64,000 nt of DNA from RGIG5299 sp045588575 (lineage in GTDB: Bacteria; Bacillota; Clostridia; Oscillospirales; RGIG5299): positions 54,856 through 118,855 of the forward strand of contig JAZNEJ010000006.1 of the NCBI GenBank assembly GCA_045588575.1, written 5' to 3'. The notes beneath the pieces are model-generated. The model searched no databases and had not been told where the DNA came from. It worked only from the letters and a program-made list of their open reading frames with translations. The position numbers and the translations under genes were made by a program. This document shows, piece after piece, positions 40,251 to 49,142 of the stretch (the stretch's first letter is position 1; the number at the start of each line of letters is the position of its first letter).

Positions 40251-41060
40251 TTATACCGGACTGATTAAAGTGTAAACGATAAAAATATAAGGAGCCACGA
40301 AAATAAGGCTGTCGAATCTGTCGAAAACTCCGCCGTGTCCGGGAATAACGTTTCCGAAATCCTTGATGTCGAAGGTGCGCTTTATAATAGAACCTATTAA
40401 ATCGCCTATTTGAGAAAGAAGAGATGCACCTAAGGTTAAGGGTAAAACTATATAATATTTAAAATCACAGTTTATAATCAAATTAAAGCAAAGGGTACAG
40501 ATGAAAACGCAAAGAATTGAGAAGAAAATTCCGCCAATAGCGCCTTCAACGGTTTTTTTGGGGCTAACCAAAGGACAAAGCTTATGCTTCCCTAAAAGTG
40601 AACCGATTATGTAAGCGCCCACGTCTGTTCCCCAAGAGCTCACGAAAACGAGGAAGAGAAGGAAAAGACCGTGCTCGGCGTTTCTTATTAAAACGAGGGT
40701 TGAAAAAGAAAACGAAATAAAAACCGAAAGCGTTAAAACAACGCAGGTGTGTTTAAAGTTAAATGTTTTAAAAAAGATGATTTGGAAAATGAAAATTATA
40801 ACGGCAAAAACGTAAACGGTTCCGAGCATTGCGGCAAGAGAAATTTTTGCGGCAAAGGGAAGAACGAAGCACAAAACAATTCCGCAAACCATTAAAGAAC
40901 GGCCTTCGAAATATTTCGTGGATTTCAAAGCTTCATATAAAGCGGCGGCGGAAAGAATTGCAACGCCGAAATTCAAAAGCAAAGGTAAATGCGAAAATAA
41001 AATAAAGCTTAAGAAAACCGCAACTATAACAACACTCGAAAAAAGTCGTTTTACAAACAT
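40251..41060 (-). CDS. cdsA: Phosphatidate cytidylyltransferase
   Basis: A 269-residue membrane protein with about eight helices that makes CDP-diacylglycerol from CTP and phosphatidate. SPKKTVEGAIGG near residue 170 and the C-terminal KDFGNVIPGHGGVFDRFDS form the CdsA signature. It starts immediately after the uppS stop codon, so the two are probably translationally coupled. Confidence 0.96.
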   Translation of the reverse strand: MFVKRLFSSVVIVAVFLSFILFSHLPLLLNFGVAILSAAALYEALKSTKYFEGRSLMVCGIVLCFVLPFAAKISLAAMLGTVYVFAVIIFIFQIIFFKTFNFKHTCVVLTLSVFISFSFSTLVLIRNAEHGLFLLFLVFVSSWGTDVGAYIIGSLLGKHKLCPLVSPKKTVEGAIGGIFFSILCVFICTLCFNLIINCDFKYYIVLPLTLGASLLSQIGDLIGSIIKRTFDIKDFGNVIPGHGGVFDRFDSLIFVAPYIFIVYTLISPV

Positions 41061-41771
41061 TTAAACACCCCCGAAACGTCTGTCGCGTTTGTTAAAAGAA
41101 TCAATCGCTTTAATAAGGTCTTTATCTGAAAAATCGGGCCAAAGCACGTTGCTGAAATAAAATTCGGCGTAAGCCGATTGCCAAAGAAGAAAATTAGAAA
41201 GACGAAGCTCGCCGCTGGGACGAATTATAAGGTCGGCATCGGGAGGAGCAAAGGAAGACATTTCTTTTGAAATTAAGGCTTCGTTAATTTCCTCGCTTTT
41301 AATTTCTCCGTTTTTAATTTTTTCGGAAATACCCTTTAAAGCCGTGGCAATTTCCTGCCTGCCTCCGTAATTCAAGGCAATAAAAACGCAAAGCTTTGAA
41401 TTGCTCGAGGTTTTGCGCTCACATTCTTCCATTTTAGAAACGAGATTAGGTGACAGTAAAGACCTGTCACCCGTAAATTTCAACTTAACGTCGTGCTTTT
41501 CGGTTGTTAAAAGAAGTCTGTCCAGATGAGTTTCAAAAAGCTGCATAAGGTAATCGACTTCTTCTTTCGGACGGCTCCAATTCTCAGTTGAGAATGCATA
41601 AAAGGTGAGAAATTTTATATCGGTTTCCGTTTCGGCAAACGAGATAAGCTTTTCCATAGCCTCGGCGCCTTTTTTGTGGCCTGCGCTGCGGGGAAGAGCT
41701 CTTTTTTTAGCCCATCTGCCGTTGCCGTCCATAATAATTCCAATATGCTCGGGACAGCCGGAAATACTCAA
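41061..41771 (-). CDS. uppS: Isoprenyl transferase (undecaprenyl diphosphate synthase)
   Basis: A 236-residue cis-prenyltransferase that extends farnesyl diphosphate to undecaprenyl diphosphate, the lipid carrier of wall and capsule synthesis. HIGIIMDGNGRWAKKR near residues 8-23 holds the catalytic Asp, FYAFSTENWSRP lies near 72, and RPSGELRLSNFLLWQ near 190 carries the diphosphate-binding residues. The ATG overlaps the frr stop by four bases. Confidence 0.97.
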   Translation of the reverse strand: MSISGCPEHIGIIMDGNGRWAKKRALPRSAGHKKGAEAMEKLISFAETETDIKFLTFYAFSTENWSRPKEEVDYLMQLFETHLDRLLLTTEKHDVKLKFTGDRSLLSPNLVSKMEECERKTSSNSKLCVFIALNYGGRQEIATALKGISEKIKNGEIKSEEINEALISKEMSSFAPPDADLIIRPSGELRLSNFLLWQSAYAEFYFSNVLWPDFSDKDLIKAIDSFNKRDRRFGGV

Positions 41772-42319
41772 AATTCCATAAGCTCCTTTTCTTTTTTGGC
41801 GGCAATTGCGTCAATATCCTTGCAGGAATTGTCGGTTATATCCTGAACGTCTTTTTCAATTCTCTTTAAATCGTCCTCGGTTATTTCGCTCTTCTTTTTC
41901 TGGTCCTTAAACTTATCGAGAGCGTCTCTGCGGATTGAACGTACGGCAACCTTTGCATCCTCGGCGTATTTTTTAACTTCTTTAACAAGGTCTCTGCGGC
42001 GTTCCTCGGTGAGAGGGGGGAAGTTAAGACGAATGGATTTTCCGTCGTTTTGAGGATTTATTCCAAGGTCGGATGCCTGAATAGCCTTTTCAACAAGCTT
42101 AACGGCCGAAGCGTCCCACGGAGTAATGAGGAGAGAACGCGAATCGGGCGTTGAAATTGCGGCAATTTGATTAACGGGAGTTGCCGCACCGTAATAGTCA
42201 ACGAAAATTTTGTCTAAAACAGCGGGAGAAGCCTTTCCTGCACGAAGAGTTGCAAGGTTTGCAACGAAAGAATCCTTGGTTTTTGCAATTTTTGAATTAA
42301 GTTCTGAATAGTCTGCCAT
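41768..42319 (-). CDS. frr: Ribosome recycling factor
   Basis: A 183-residue RRF that splits post-termination ribosomes with EF-G. ATLRAGKASPAVLDKIFVDYYG and RIEKDVQDITD segments are typical (these are the head of domain I and its C-terminal helix). The start at 42319 (MADYSEL) is chosen because AAGGAG lies 9 bases upstream; a longer frame begins inside pyrH. The gap to pyrH is one base. Confidence 0.96.
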   Translation of the reverse strand: MADYSELNSKIAKTKDSFVANLATLRAGKASPAVLDKIFVDYYGAATPVNQIAAISTPDSRSLLITPWDASAVKLVEKAIQASDLGINPQNDGKSIRLNFPPLTEERRRDLVKEVKKYAEDAKVAVRSIRRDALDKFKDQKKKSEITEDDLKRIEKDVQDITDNSCKDIDAIAAKKEKELMEF

Positions 42320-42320
42320 A

Positions 42321-43034
42321 TTATAATACTCCTTTAACAATAGTTCCTATTTTTTCGCCTGTGGCGGCCTTGTAAATATTATCGGGATTTTTCAAATTAA
42401 AAACGAGAATGGGCATTGAGGTATCTTTGCATAAGGCGGCGGCGGTCATATCCATAACGCCGAGCTCTTTTGCCAAAACCTCCGAGAAGGTAATTTCATC
42501 GTATTTAATCGCATCTGCAAATTTGTTCGGGTCTTTGTCGTAAACGCCGTCGGCGTTGGTTGCCTTGAAGATGATGTCGGCTTCTATTTCTGCGGCGCGA
42601 AGTGCAGCGGCAGTATCGGTTGAAAAGAAGGGGTTACCTGTTCCGCAACCGAAAATAACAACTCTGTTTTTTTCGAGATGTCTGACAGCACGGTTGCGAA
42701 TAAGAGGTTCGGCAACTGCCTGCATTTGAATTGCGGTTTGAACTCTGGTGGGAACACCGAGATTTTCCAAAGCGTCTTGCAATGCGAGTGAGTTCATAAC
42801 GGTTGCGAGCATACCGATATGGTCTGCGCGGGTGCGGTCCATTTTAGCGTGCTGCTTGCCTCTCCAGAAGTTTCCGCCTCCAACGACAATGCCGATTTGA
42901 ACACCGGACTCAACACATTTTTTAATGCTTTCGCAAACCTTTAAAACGAAATCGTAATCGATTCCCATACCCTTGCTTCCGGCAAGAGCCTCGCCGCTTA
43001 CTTTGAGAAGAATGCGTTTATAACCTTCAGGCAT
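42321..43034 (-). CDS. pyrH: UMP kinase
   Basis: A 237-residue bacterial UMP kinase of the amino-acid kinase fold: ILLKVSGEALAG at the start, GIVVGGGNFWRG near 48, FGCGTGNPFFSTDTAAALRA near 130, and KATNADGVYDKDP near 165. It phosphorylates UMP with ATP and is the first gene of the pyrH-to-polC run here. rpsB and tsf, which often precede it, are not present; tgt lies upstream in the same orientation instead. Confidence 0.97.
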   Translation of the reverse strand: MPEGYKRILLKVSGEALAGSKGMGIDYDFVLKVCESIKKCVESGVQIGIVVGGGNFWRGKQHAKMDRTRADHIGMLATVMNSLALQDALENLGVPTRVQTAIQMQAVAEPLIRNRAVRHLEKNRVVIFGCGTGNPFFSTDTAAALRAAEIEADIIFKATNADGVYDKDPNKFADAIKYDEITFSEVLAKELGVMDMTAAALCKDTSMPILVFNLKNPDNIYKAATGEKIGTIVKGVL

Positions 43035-43105
43035 AATAAATCTCCCTTATATAAAATCTTATAGATATTATTTTACAATACAATTAAGAAAAAGTAAAGA
43101 TAAAG

Positions 43106-44245
43106 TTAAATTCTTTTTCCGTAAATCGGAATTTTCTCATTTTTAAACTCTTCAAAGGTTCCGTTTTCAAGAGCGTTTCGAATATCTTCCATAAGCTTGT
43201 TGTAAAAACGCATATTATGCATAACCAAAAGCTTAAAGCCGGCCATTTCGTCGGCAACCAAAAGATGCCTTATGTAAGCCGAGGAAAAATGACGGCAGGC
43301 ATAGCAATCACACTCGGTGTCAAGAGGCTCTTTATCGGTTTTATATTTTTCGTTTCGCATATTCTTAATGCCCTTAGAGGTAAAAATATGTCCGTGTCTT
43401 GCGTTTCTCGAGGGCATAACGCAGTCGAAAAGGTCAACGCCTCTCGAAACTGCCTCCAAAATGTTAACGGGGGTGCCAACGCCCATCAAATAACGGGGCT
43501 TATCCTTGGGCATATAAGGCTCAACCGAATCGATAATTCTATACATTTCTTCGGCGCTTTCGCCAACTGCAAGACCGCCGATTGCATATCCGTCGAGGTC
43601 AAGCTCGGCAATTTTTTTCATATTTTCAATACGTATATCGTCGTAGGTTCCGCCTTGGTTTATGCCAAAAAGCATTTGCCTCGGGTTAACTGCGCCCTTT
43701 TGCGAATTAAGGCGCGTAAGCTCGGTTTTACAGCGTTCAAGCCATCTCACCGTGCGCTCCGTGGAAGCCTCGACGTATTCTCTCGTCGAAGGATTTGCAA
43801 TGCATTCGTCAAAAGCCATTGCAACGGTTGAACCGAGGTTAGACTGAATTTTCATACTCTCCTCGGGATCCATAAAAATTTTTCTGCCGTCGAGATGCGA
43901 CTGAAAGGTAACGCCCTCCTCGGTAATTTTGCGAAGCTCCGAAAGCGAAAAAACCTGAAAGCCGCCGCTATCGGTTAAAACGGGACCCTTCCAATTCATA
44001 AATTTTCTTATTCCGCCCATTTTTTTAACAACCTCATCACTCGGGCGCAAATGAAGATGGTAGGTGTTGCAAAGAGCAATCTGACAACCCGATTTTTTAA
44101 GGTCTAAAGCGTCCAATCCGCCCTTAATTGCGCCGCAGGTTGCAACGTTTTGAAAGGCGGGAGTAAGCACCGTTCCGTGAACGGTTTCGAATTTTCCGAG
44201 CCTTGCTTTTTTTTCTGTTTTTAAAAGGGTAAATTTATTTTCCAT
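43106..44245 (-). CDS. tgt: tRNA-guanine transglycosylase
   Basis: A 379-residue Tgt, which exchanges G34 of NAU-decoding tRNAs for a queuine precursor. Asp92 in VLTDSGGFQVFSL and the second Asp in GVDLFDCVMPSRNARHG are catalytic. The zinc site is CDCYACRHFSSAYIRHL near 310. It pairs with queA 22 bp upstream on the same strand, giving the last steps of queuosine synthesis. Confidence 0.97.
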   Translation of the reverse strand: MENKFTLLKTEKKARLGKFETVHGTVLTPAFQNVATCGAIKGGLDALDLKKSGCQIALCNTYHLHLRPSDEVVKKMGGIRKFMNWKGPVLTDSGGFQVFSLSELRKITEEGVTFQSHLDGRKIFMDPEESMKIQSNLGSTVAMAFDECIANPSTREYVEASTERTVRWLERCKTELTRLNSQKGAVNPRQMLFGINQGGTYDDIRIENMKKIAELDLDGYAIGGLAVGESAEEMYRIIDSVEPYMPKDKPRYLMGVGTPVNILEAVSRGVDLFDCVMPSRNARHGHIFTSKGIKNMRNEKYKTDKEPLDTECDCYACRHFSSAYIRHLLVADEMAGFKLLVMHNMRFYNKLMEDIRNALENGTFEEFKNEKIPIYGKRI

Positions 44246-44267
44246 AAAGATTTTTCCTTGAAAAGCG

Positions 44268-45296
44268 TTATTTTATATCGGTTATAAAAGTAGCGTCGCC
44301 GAATGAGAAAAAACGGTATTTTTCCTTAACCGCATGGTTATAAGCATTTAAAATATTTTCTCTGCCGGCGAGAGCCGAAACCAGCATTACAAGGGTGCTT
44401 TCGGGCAAATGGAAGTTGGTTATAAGAGCGTCTACAACCTTAAATTTATAAGGCGGATAAATAAAAATCGCAGTATCGCCCGAGGTAGCCTTAACAACCC
44501 CGTTTTCATCGGATGAAGACTCCAAAACTCTAACCGATGTAGTGCCGACGGAAATAACTCTTCCGCCTTCTTTTTTCGTTTTGTTAATCTCGTTTGCGGC
44601 ATCCTCCGTTATTGAAAACCATTCACTGTGCATAACGTGCTCTTCAACCTTTTCCACCTTAACGGGCCTGAAGGTTCCAATGCCTATATGAAGCGTTACG
44701 AATACGGTTTTAACACCCTTTGCTCTTATTTTTTCAAGAAGCTCGTCGGTGAAATGAAGGCCTGCCGTGGGGGCTGCCGCCGAGCCCTGATTTTCGGCGT
44801 AAACCGTTTGATAACGGCTTTTGTCGGCGGTTGATTTAGTAATGTAAGGAGGAAGCGGAATGTTTCCTATTTTGTCTAAAAGCGAGTAAAAATCACCGTC
44901 GAAATCGAAGGTAATTTCACGCTCGCCGTCGGTTAAAATATCGGTAATTTCGGCATTCAAGCCCTCGAAAGATATTTTCGCACCCTTGCGAAGACGCTTG
45001 CCGGGCTTAACCAAGCACTCCCATTTATTAAGGCCGCGCTGACGAAGTAAAAGCACCTCAACGTTAGCACCCGTATCGGTCTTTTTTCCGTAAAGACGTG
45101 CGGAAATAACCTTGGTGTTGTTAAGCACCAAACAGTCGCCCTCTTTTAAATAATCAATTATATTAAAAAAATGTCTGTCGGCAAGCTCGCCCGTTTTTTT
45201 GTCGATAACAAGCAAGCGGGATTCATCACGCTTTTCAGCGGGATTTTGAGCAATGAGCTCCTCGGGAAGCTCGTAAAAAAAATCTTTAACGTCCAT
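44268..45296 (-). CDS. queA: S-adenosylmethionine:tRNA ribosyltransferase-isomerase
   Basis: A 342-residue QueA, which transfers and isomerises the ribosyl part of SAM onto preQ1-tRNA to give epoxyqueuosine. It opens VKDFFYELPEELIAQNP, with RDESRLLV, AAPTAGLHFTDELL near 180, HIGIGTFRPV and TNFHLPESTLVMLVSALAG near 298. It is the first gene of a tgt unit, with a good promoter upstream. Confidence 0.97.
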   Translation of the reverse strand: MDVKDFFYELPEELIAQNPAEKRDESRLLVIDKKTGELADRHFFNIIDYLKEGDCLVLNNTKVISARLYGKKTDTGANVEVLLLRQRGLNKWECLVKPGKRLRKGAKISFEGLNAEITDILTDGEREITFDFDGDFYSLLDKIGNIPLPPYITKSTADKSRYQTVYAENQGSAAAPTAGLHFTDELLEKIRAKGVKTVFVTLHIGIGTFRPVKVEKVEEHVMHSEWFSITEDAANEINKTKKEGGRVISVGTTSVRVLESSSDENGVVKATSGDTAIFIYPPYKFKVVDALITNFHLPESTLVMLVSALAGRENILNAYNHAVKEKYRFFSFGDATFITDIK

Positions 45297-45321
45297 TTTT
45301 AAATCCTACTTTCCGAATAGT

Positions 45322-45350
45322 ATTATAACATAAATTAAAATTCGTTTCAA
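45322..45350 (-). promoter_or_regulatory. Sigma-A promoter of queA-tgt
   Basis: Minus strand TTGAAA (45350-45345), 17-bp spacer, TATAAT (45327-45322), about 26 bases before the queA start. Confidence 0.8.
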
Positions 45351-45379
45351 TAGATAAAAACGTCCTGCCGACAAAAAAT

Positions 45380-45453
45380 GTTAAATCTTAAAAGTAACGT
45401 TAAAAAATGTTACAAAATGTTATAAAGTGTTAAATTTTGCAAAAAATATGTTA
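45380..45453 (+). repeat. Helically phased GTTA array upstream of hppA
   Basis: GTTA occurs at 45380, 45399, 45409, 45419, 45429 and 45450. The middle four are exactly 10 bp apart and the outer ones about 19-21 bp away, mostly inside AAATGTTAAA-like units. It lies 40-110 bp upstream of the hppA -35 box, where an UP element, curved DNA or tandem regulator sites would act. Confidence 0.6.
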
Positions 45454-45481
45454 AAATGCTGAAAATACATAAAAATAAAGA

Positions 45482-45521
45482 TTGACAAAACATTGACAAA
45501 GGTAAAAAAACTGTATATAAT
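45482..45521 (+). promoter_or_regulatory. Consensus promoter of hppA with doubled TTGACA
   Basis: TTGACA at 45493-45498, 17-bp spacer, TATAAT at 45516-45521. Another TTGACA lies 11 bp earlier, at 45482-45487. Transcription should start near 45528, some 47 bases ahead of the ATG. Confidence 0.9.
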
Positions 45522-45574
45522 GGTAAAGTAAAAAATGGCTAATGGCCGAAATTTAAGAAAAAGGATGATAAAGC

Positions 45575-47653
45575 ATGGAACATTTACTCACCATTGCAGT
45601 ACCGATTTGTGCTTTGCTCGCGCTCGTTGCTGCAGCCATCTACGCTTTCAAAGTAAGAAAGCTCAGCGAAGGTGAAGAAGCCCAGAAAAGAATTGCACAG
45701 GCAATCAGAGAAGGCGCTAACGCTTATCTCAAAAGACAGTACACAACCGTAGCAATCATTTTTGCTGTTGTATTTGTAATTTTCTTGGTTCTCGCTCTTT
45801 GCGGACAAATGTCGATATACACTCCCTTTGCCTTGATTACCGGCGGTGTTTTCTCCGCACTTTCAGGCTTCATCGGCATGAAAATTGCAACCTACTCCAA
45901 CGCAAGAACCGCCGTTGCAGCTAAAGACAGCTTAAACAAAGGTCTTCGTTGCGCATTCTCCGCAGGCTCCGTTATGGGACTTGTTGTTGTAGGCCTCGGA
46001 CTTTTAGATATGTCCATTTGGTTCTTGCTCCTCAAATACGTATTCCAGTTAGCTCCCGCTGATATTGCAGCTAACATGGTAACCTTCGGTGTAGGCGCTT
46101 CCTTCATGGCTCTTTTTGCAAGAGTCGGCGGCGGTATCTTCACCAAAGCGGCAGACGTTGGTGCAGACCTTGTTGGTAAAGTTGAAGCAGGCATTCCCGA
46201 AGACGACACCAGAAACCCCGCAACTATTGCCGATAACGTTGGCGATAACGTTGGTGACGTTTGCGGCATGGGCGCAGACCTTTACGAGTCTTACGTTGGT
46301 TCAATCGTTTCCGCAATGGCTCTTATGGCATCTGCAGGCTTTGCCTCTGAAACCCAAATCCTCGTTCCCTTGCTCATTGCAGGCGTTGGCATCATCGCAT
46401 CAATCATCGGCGGTCTTTTCGTAAAAACCAAAGAAAACGCTTCTCAGTTAGCTCTTTTAAAGGCTCTCAGAAACGGCACAAACACTGCGGCAATCCTCGC
46501 AGCAGTTGCAGCATTCCCCATCATCTGGTTCTTACTCGACAAAAACATCGGTGTTTACTTCGCAGTTATTTGCGGACTTTTAGCAGGTGTTTTAATCGGT
46601 TTCTTCACCGAATATTTCACCTCTGCAGAATACAAACCCACCAAAGCACTTGCAGCAACCTCTAAAACAGGCTCTGCAACCATTATAATCGGCGGCATTT
46701 CACTCGGTATGAAATCCACCGTTGCTCCCGTTCTCGTTGTAGCGGCAGCAGTTTTAGGCGCATTCTTCTTGGCAGGCGGCGCAACAAGCGCTGCACAGGG
46801 CCTCTTCGGCGTTGCAATCGCAGCCGTTGGCATGCTCTCCACCTTGGGCGTAACTCTTGCTTGCGATGCATACGGTCCCGTTGCAGATAACGCAGGCGGT
46901 ATCGCAGAAATGAGCGGTATGGACCCCGAAGTAAGAAACCGTACCGACGCTCTCGACAGCTTGGGCAACACCACCGCAGCAACCGGCAAAGGCTTTGCAA
47001 TCGGTTCTGCAGCTTTAACCGCTCTTGCTCTTCTCGTTTCTTTCAAAACAACCGCAGAAGCTTACAATGGCGGTCAGGCAATTGAAATTTCACTCACCAA
47101 CCCCAACGTTTTAATCGGTCTTTTCATCGGCGCAATGGTAACCTTCCTCTTCGCTGCTCTCACCATGGAAGCAGTTGGTAACGCTGCTCAGAGCATCGTT
47201 ATGGAAGTTCGCCGTCAGTTCAGAGAAATTGCAGGCATAATGGACGGCTCGGGCAAACCCGACTATCGCACCTGCGTTGACCTTTGCACCAAATCGGCTC
47301 TTCAAAAGATGGTTCTTCCCGCTCTCTTGGCTCTCATCGTTCCCGTTGTAACCGGCTTGGTTTTAGGCGTAACCGGCGTTATGGGTATGCTTGCAGGCGC
47401 AACCGTTTGCGGCTTTATGCTTGCAGTATTTATGTCCAATGCAGGCGGCGCATGGGATAACGCAAAGAAATACATCGAATCCGGTGAATTCGGCGGCAAA
47501 GGAAGCGACTGCCACAAAGCTGCAGTTGTTGGCGACACCGTTGGCGATCCTTTCAAGGATACCTCCGGCCCCGCTCTTAACATTCTCATTAAGTTCCTCT
47601 CCGTTGTTTCCATCATCTTTGCAGGACTTTTCGTTAACTTCCACATACTTTAA
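45575..47653 (+). CDS. hppA: Membrane-bound ion-translocating pyrophosphatase
   Basis: A 692-residue polytopic protein (about 16 helices) that couples PPi hydrolysis to Na+ and/or H+ export. The active-site blocks are FTKAADVGADLVGKVEAGIP near 187, ADNVGDNVGDVCGMGADL near 215, and DAYGPVADNAGGIAEM near 432. GNTTAATGKGFAIGS near 465 has Ala where K+-independent enzymes have Lys, marking the K+-dependent subfamily. Most anaerobic Firmicute members pump Na+, but ion choice needs helix-level comparison. GC-richer third positions and strong codon bias suggest high expression. It is a single-gene unit from promoter to terminator. Confidence 0.97.
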   Translation: MEHLLTIAVPICALLALVAAAIYAFKVRKLSEGEEAQKRIAQAIREGANAYLKRQYTTVAIIFAVVFVIFLVLALCGQMSIYTPFALITGGVFSALSGFIGMKIATYSNARTAVAAKDSLNKGLRCAFSAGSVMGLVVVGLGLLDMSIWFLLLKYVFQLAPADIAANMVTFGVGASFMALFARVGGGIFTKAADVGADLVGKVEAGIPEDDTRNPATIADNVGDNVGDVCGMGADLYESYVGSIVSAMALMASAGFASETQILVPLLIAGVGIIASIIGGLFVKTKENASQLALLKALRNGTNTAAILAAVAAFPIIWFLLDKNIGVYFAVICGLLAGVLIGFFTEYFTSAEYKPTKALAATSKTGSATIIIGGISLGMKSTVAPVLVVAAAVLGAFFLAGGATSAAQGLFGVAIAAVGMLSTLGVTLACDAYGPVADNAGGIAEMSGMDPEVRNRTDALDSLGNTTAATGKGFAIGSAALTALALLVSFKTTAEAYNGGQAIEISLTNPNVLIGLFIGAMVTFLFAALTMEAVGNAAQSIVMEVRRQFREIAGIMDGSGKPDYRTCVDLCTKSALQKMVLPALLALIVPVVTGLVLGVTGVMGMLAGATVCGFMLAVFMSNAGGAWDNAKKYIESGEFGGKGSDCHKAAVVGDTVGDPFKDTSGPALNILIKFLSVVSIIFAGLFVNFHIL

Positions 47654-47668
47654 TCTAAACTCTAATTT

Positions 47669-47700
47669 AAAAATCCGCTCTTTAAGGGCGGATTTTTTTA
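47669..47700 (+). terminator. Intrinsic terminator of hppA
   Basis: AAATCCGCTC/GGGCGGATTT stem (one G-U, loop TTTAA region) followed by TTTTT. Confidence 0.88.
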
Positions 47701-47816
47701 TTTATAAAAATATTTTTATAAAACTCTTCCATTTTTAATTTAAATAATGTATAATGTATACTGTATAAAAATACAAAAAACAAAAATTATGCAAAAAGTA
47801 TTGGAAGCGAAATAAA

Positions 47817-48227
47817 ATGAACAGAAAGCAAGAAAGAAAAGAAGTTTTTTATTTAATATTCGAATCGAATTTTCATAAAGAGTTAACGGTAGACGAGCTT
47901 TTTGAAAGAGCGGCGGAATACAGAGGTCTTGCCTTAACCGACTACATAAAAAAGAGCGTGGAAAACGTTTTCGAAAATAAAGAAGAAGCCGATACTTTAA
48001 TTGAAAAATATTTAAAGAATTGGAAGATTCAAAGATTATCTGCGGTAACCGTTTCGATTTTACGCATTTCGGTTTGCGAAATACTTTATAACGATGATGT
48101 TCCCGAAAGCATAACCATCAACGAAGCGGTTGAGCTTGCAAAGGAATTCGATTCCGACGATATGCCTTCCTTCATAAACGGCGTTTTGGGAAATATTTTC
48201 AGAAACGAAAAGAAGTCGGAAGGATAA
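47817..48227 (+). CDS. nusB: Transcription antitermination factor NusB
   Basis: A 136-residue NusB, which joins S10/NusE at boxA of rRNA leaders. RKQERKEVFYLIFESNF begins the helical bundle. WKIQRLSAVTVSILRISVCEIL and the C-terminal SITINEAVELAKEFDSDDMP with SFINGVLGNIFRNE are the conserved core. It is the first gene of a run that continues to tyrS. The next gene begins on the base after its stop codon. A TATAAT at 47750 without a convincing -35 is the nearest promoter candidate. Confidence 0.95.
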   Translation: MNRKQERKEVFYLIFESNFHKELTVDELFERAAEYRGLALTDYIKKSVENVFENKEEADTLIEKYLKNWKIQRLSAVTVSILRISVCEILYNDDVPESITINEAVELAKEFDSDDMPSFINGVLGNIFRNEKKSEG

Positions 48228-49142
48228 GTGAACAAAATGAATTACTTGGGTATAGATACAAGTAATTACACAACGTCGGTTGCGGTGTTTGAAAGCGAGA
48301 GCGGAAAAATTATTTCCGAAAAAATTCTTTTGGATTCCGGCGATGCCGTCGGGCTTCGTCAAAGTGAGGCTCACTTTCTTCACACCAAAAACCTCCCTGA
48401 AATTTTTAACAGGCTTGAATTTAAAGGCAAAATTTCAGGCGTGGGCGTTTCAAATAAGCCTCGCGCTGTGGAAGGTTCATATATGCCGTGCTTTCTTGCA
48501 GGCGTTTCGGCGGCTTCCGCCGTCAGTTCGGTCTTAAAGCTTCCGCTTTTCAGTTTTTCTCATCAAGAGGGGCATATTGCCGCCGCAATTTATTCGGCGG
48601 GCAAAACGGAGCTTTTTGAAAAAGGCGCAAAATTTTACGCCTATCATCTCTCGGGCGGCACAACCGAGCTTTTAAAGGTAACCTCCACGGGAACAGGCTT
48701 TGAAAGTGAAATAGCCTTTAAAACCAAAGATATAAGCGCAGGTCAGGTGCTTGACCGCACGGGCAAAATGCTCGGATTTAAATTCCCGTCGGGAAAAGAA
48801 ATAGATGCTTCTGCTTTAAAATCAAGCTCGGAAAAATATTTAAAATGCCATAAACAAGACGGATTTAATTTTTCGGGCATTGAAAATAAAGTAGCGCTAA
48901 TGGTTAAAACCGAAAAAAAAGAAGACGTTTCAAGATACGCCTTGCTTTCGGTTATAAAGGCAATTTCAAAATCTCTTGAGGGCATAACCGAGCCTGTAAT
49001 AATGTCGGGCGGGGTTTCGTCAAGCTTGCTTTTAAGAGAAAAAATTAAAGGAAATAATATTTATTATGCCGCGCCCGAATTTTCATGCGATAATGCGGTG
49101 GGCATAGCAATTCTCGCTTCAAGAAAAACAGAGGAAAGATAA
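48228..49142 (+). CDS. TsaD/Kae1-like M22 family protein (paralogue)
   Basis: A 304-residue ASKHA-fold protein related to TsaD, the enzyme that completes t6A on tRNA. It begins with YLGIDTSNYTTSVAVFES and keeps the metal motif HQEGH near 112 and LSGGTTELL near 142, with GGVSSSLLLREKI near 262. It is shorter than true TsaD (about 340 residues) and lies between nusB and xseA, where Clostridia commonly carry an uncharacterised M22 paralogue. A separate canonical tsaD is expected elsewhere. The start is GTG 48228 (GGAAGG 5 bases upstream); ATG 48237 is an alternative. Function beyond the family is unknown. Confidence 0.78.
   Translation: MNKMNYLGIDTSNYTTSVAVFESESGKIISEKILLDSGDAVGLRQSEAHFLHTKNLPEIFNRLEFKGKISGVGVSNKPRAVEGSYMPCFLAGVSAASAVSSVLKLPLFSFSHQEGHIAAAIYSAGKTELFEKGAKFYAYHLSGGTTELLKVTSTGTGFESEIAFKTKDISAGQVLDRTGKMLGFKFPSGKEIDASALKSSSEKYLKCHKQDGFNFSGIENKVALMVKTEKKEDVSRYALLSVIKAISKSLEGITEPVIMSGGVSSSLLLREKIKGNNIYYAAPEFSCDNAVGIAILASRKTEER

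Noticed and set aside
43217..43831. 204-codon + strand frame opposite tgt
   Set aside because: tgt is certain on the other strand; the frame has no recognisable domain, and its reading reflects tgt codon structure.
45380..45453. Regularly spaced short repeats considered as a CRISPR array
   Set aside because: The repeated unit is only 4-10 bp with 10-bp steps, so there are no spacers of normal length, and no cas genes are near.
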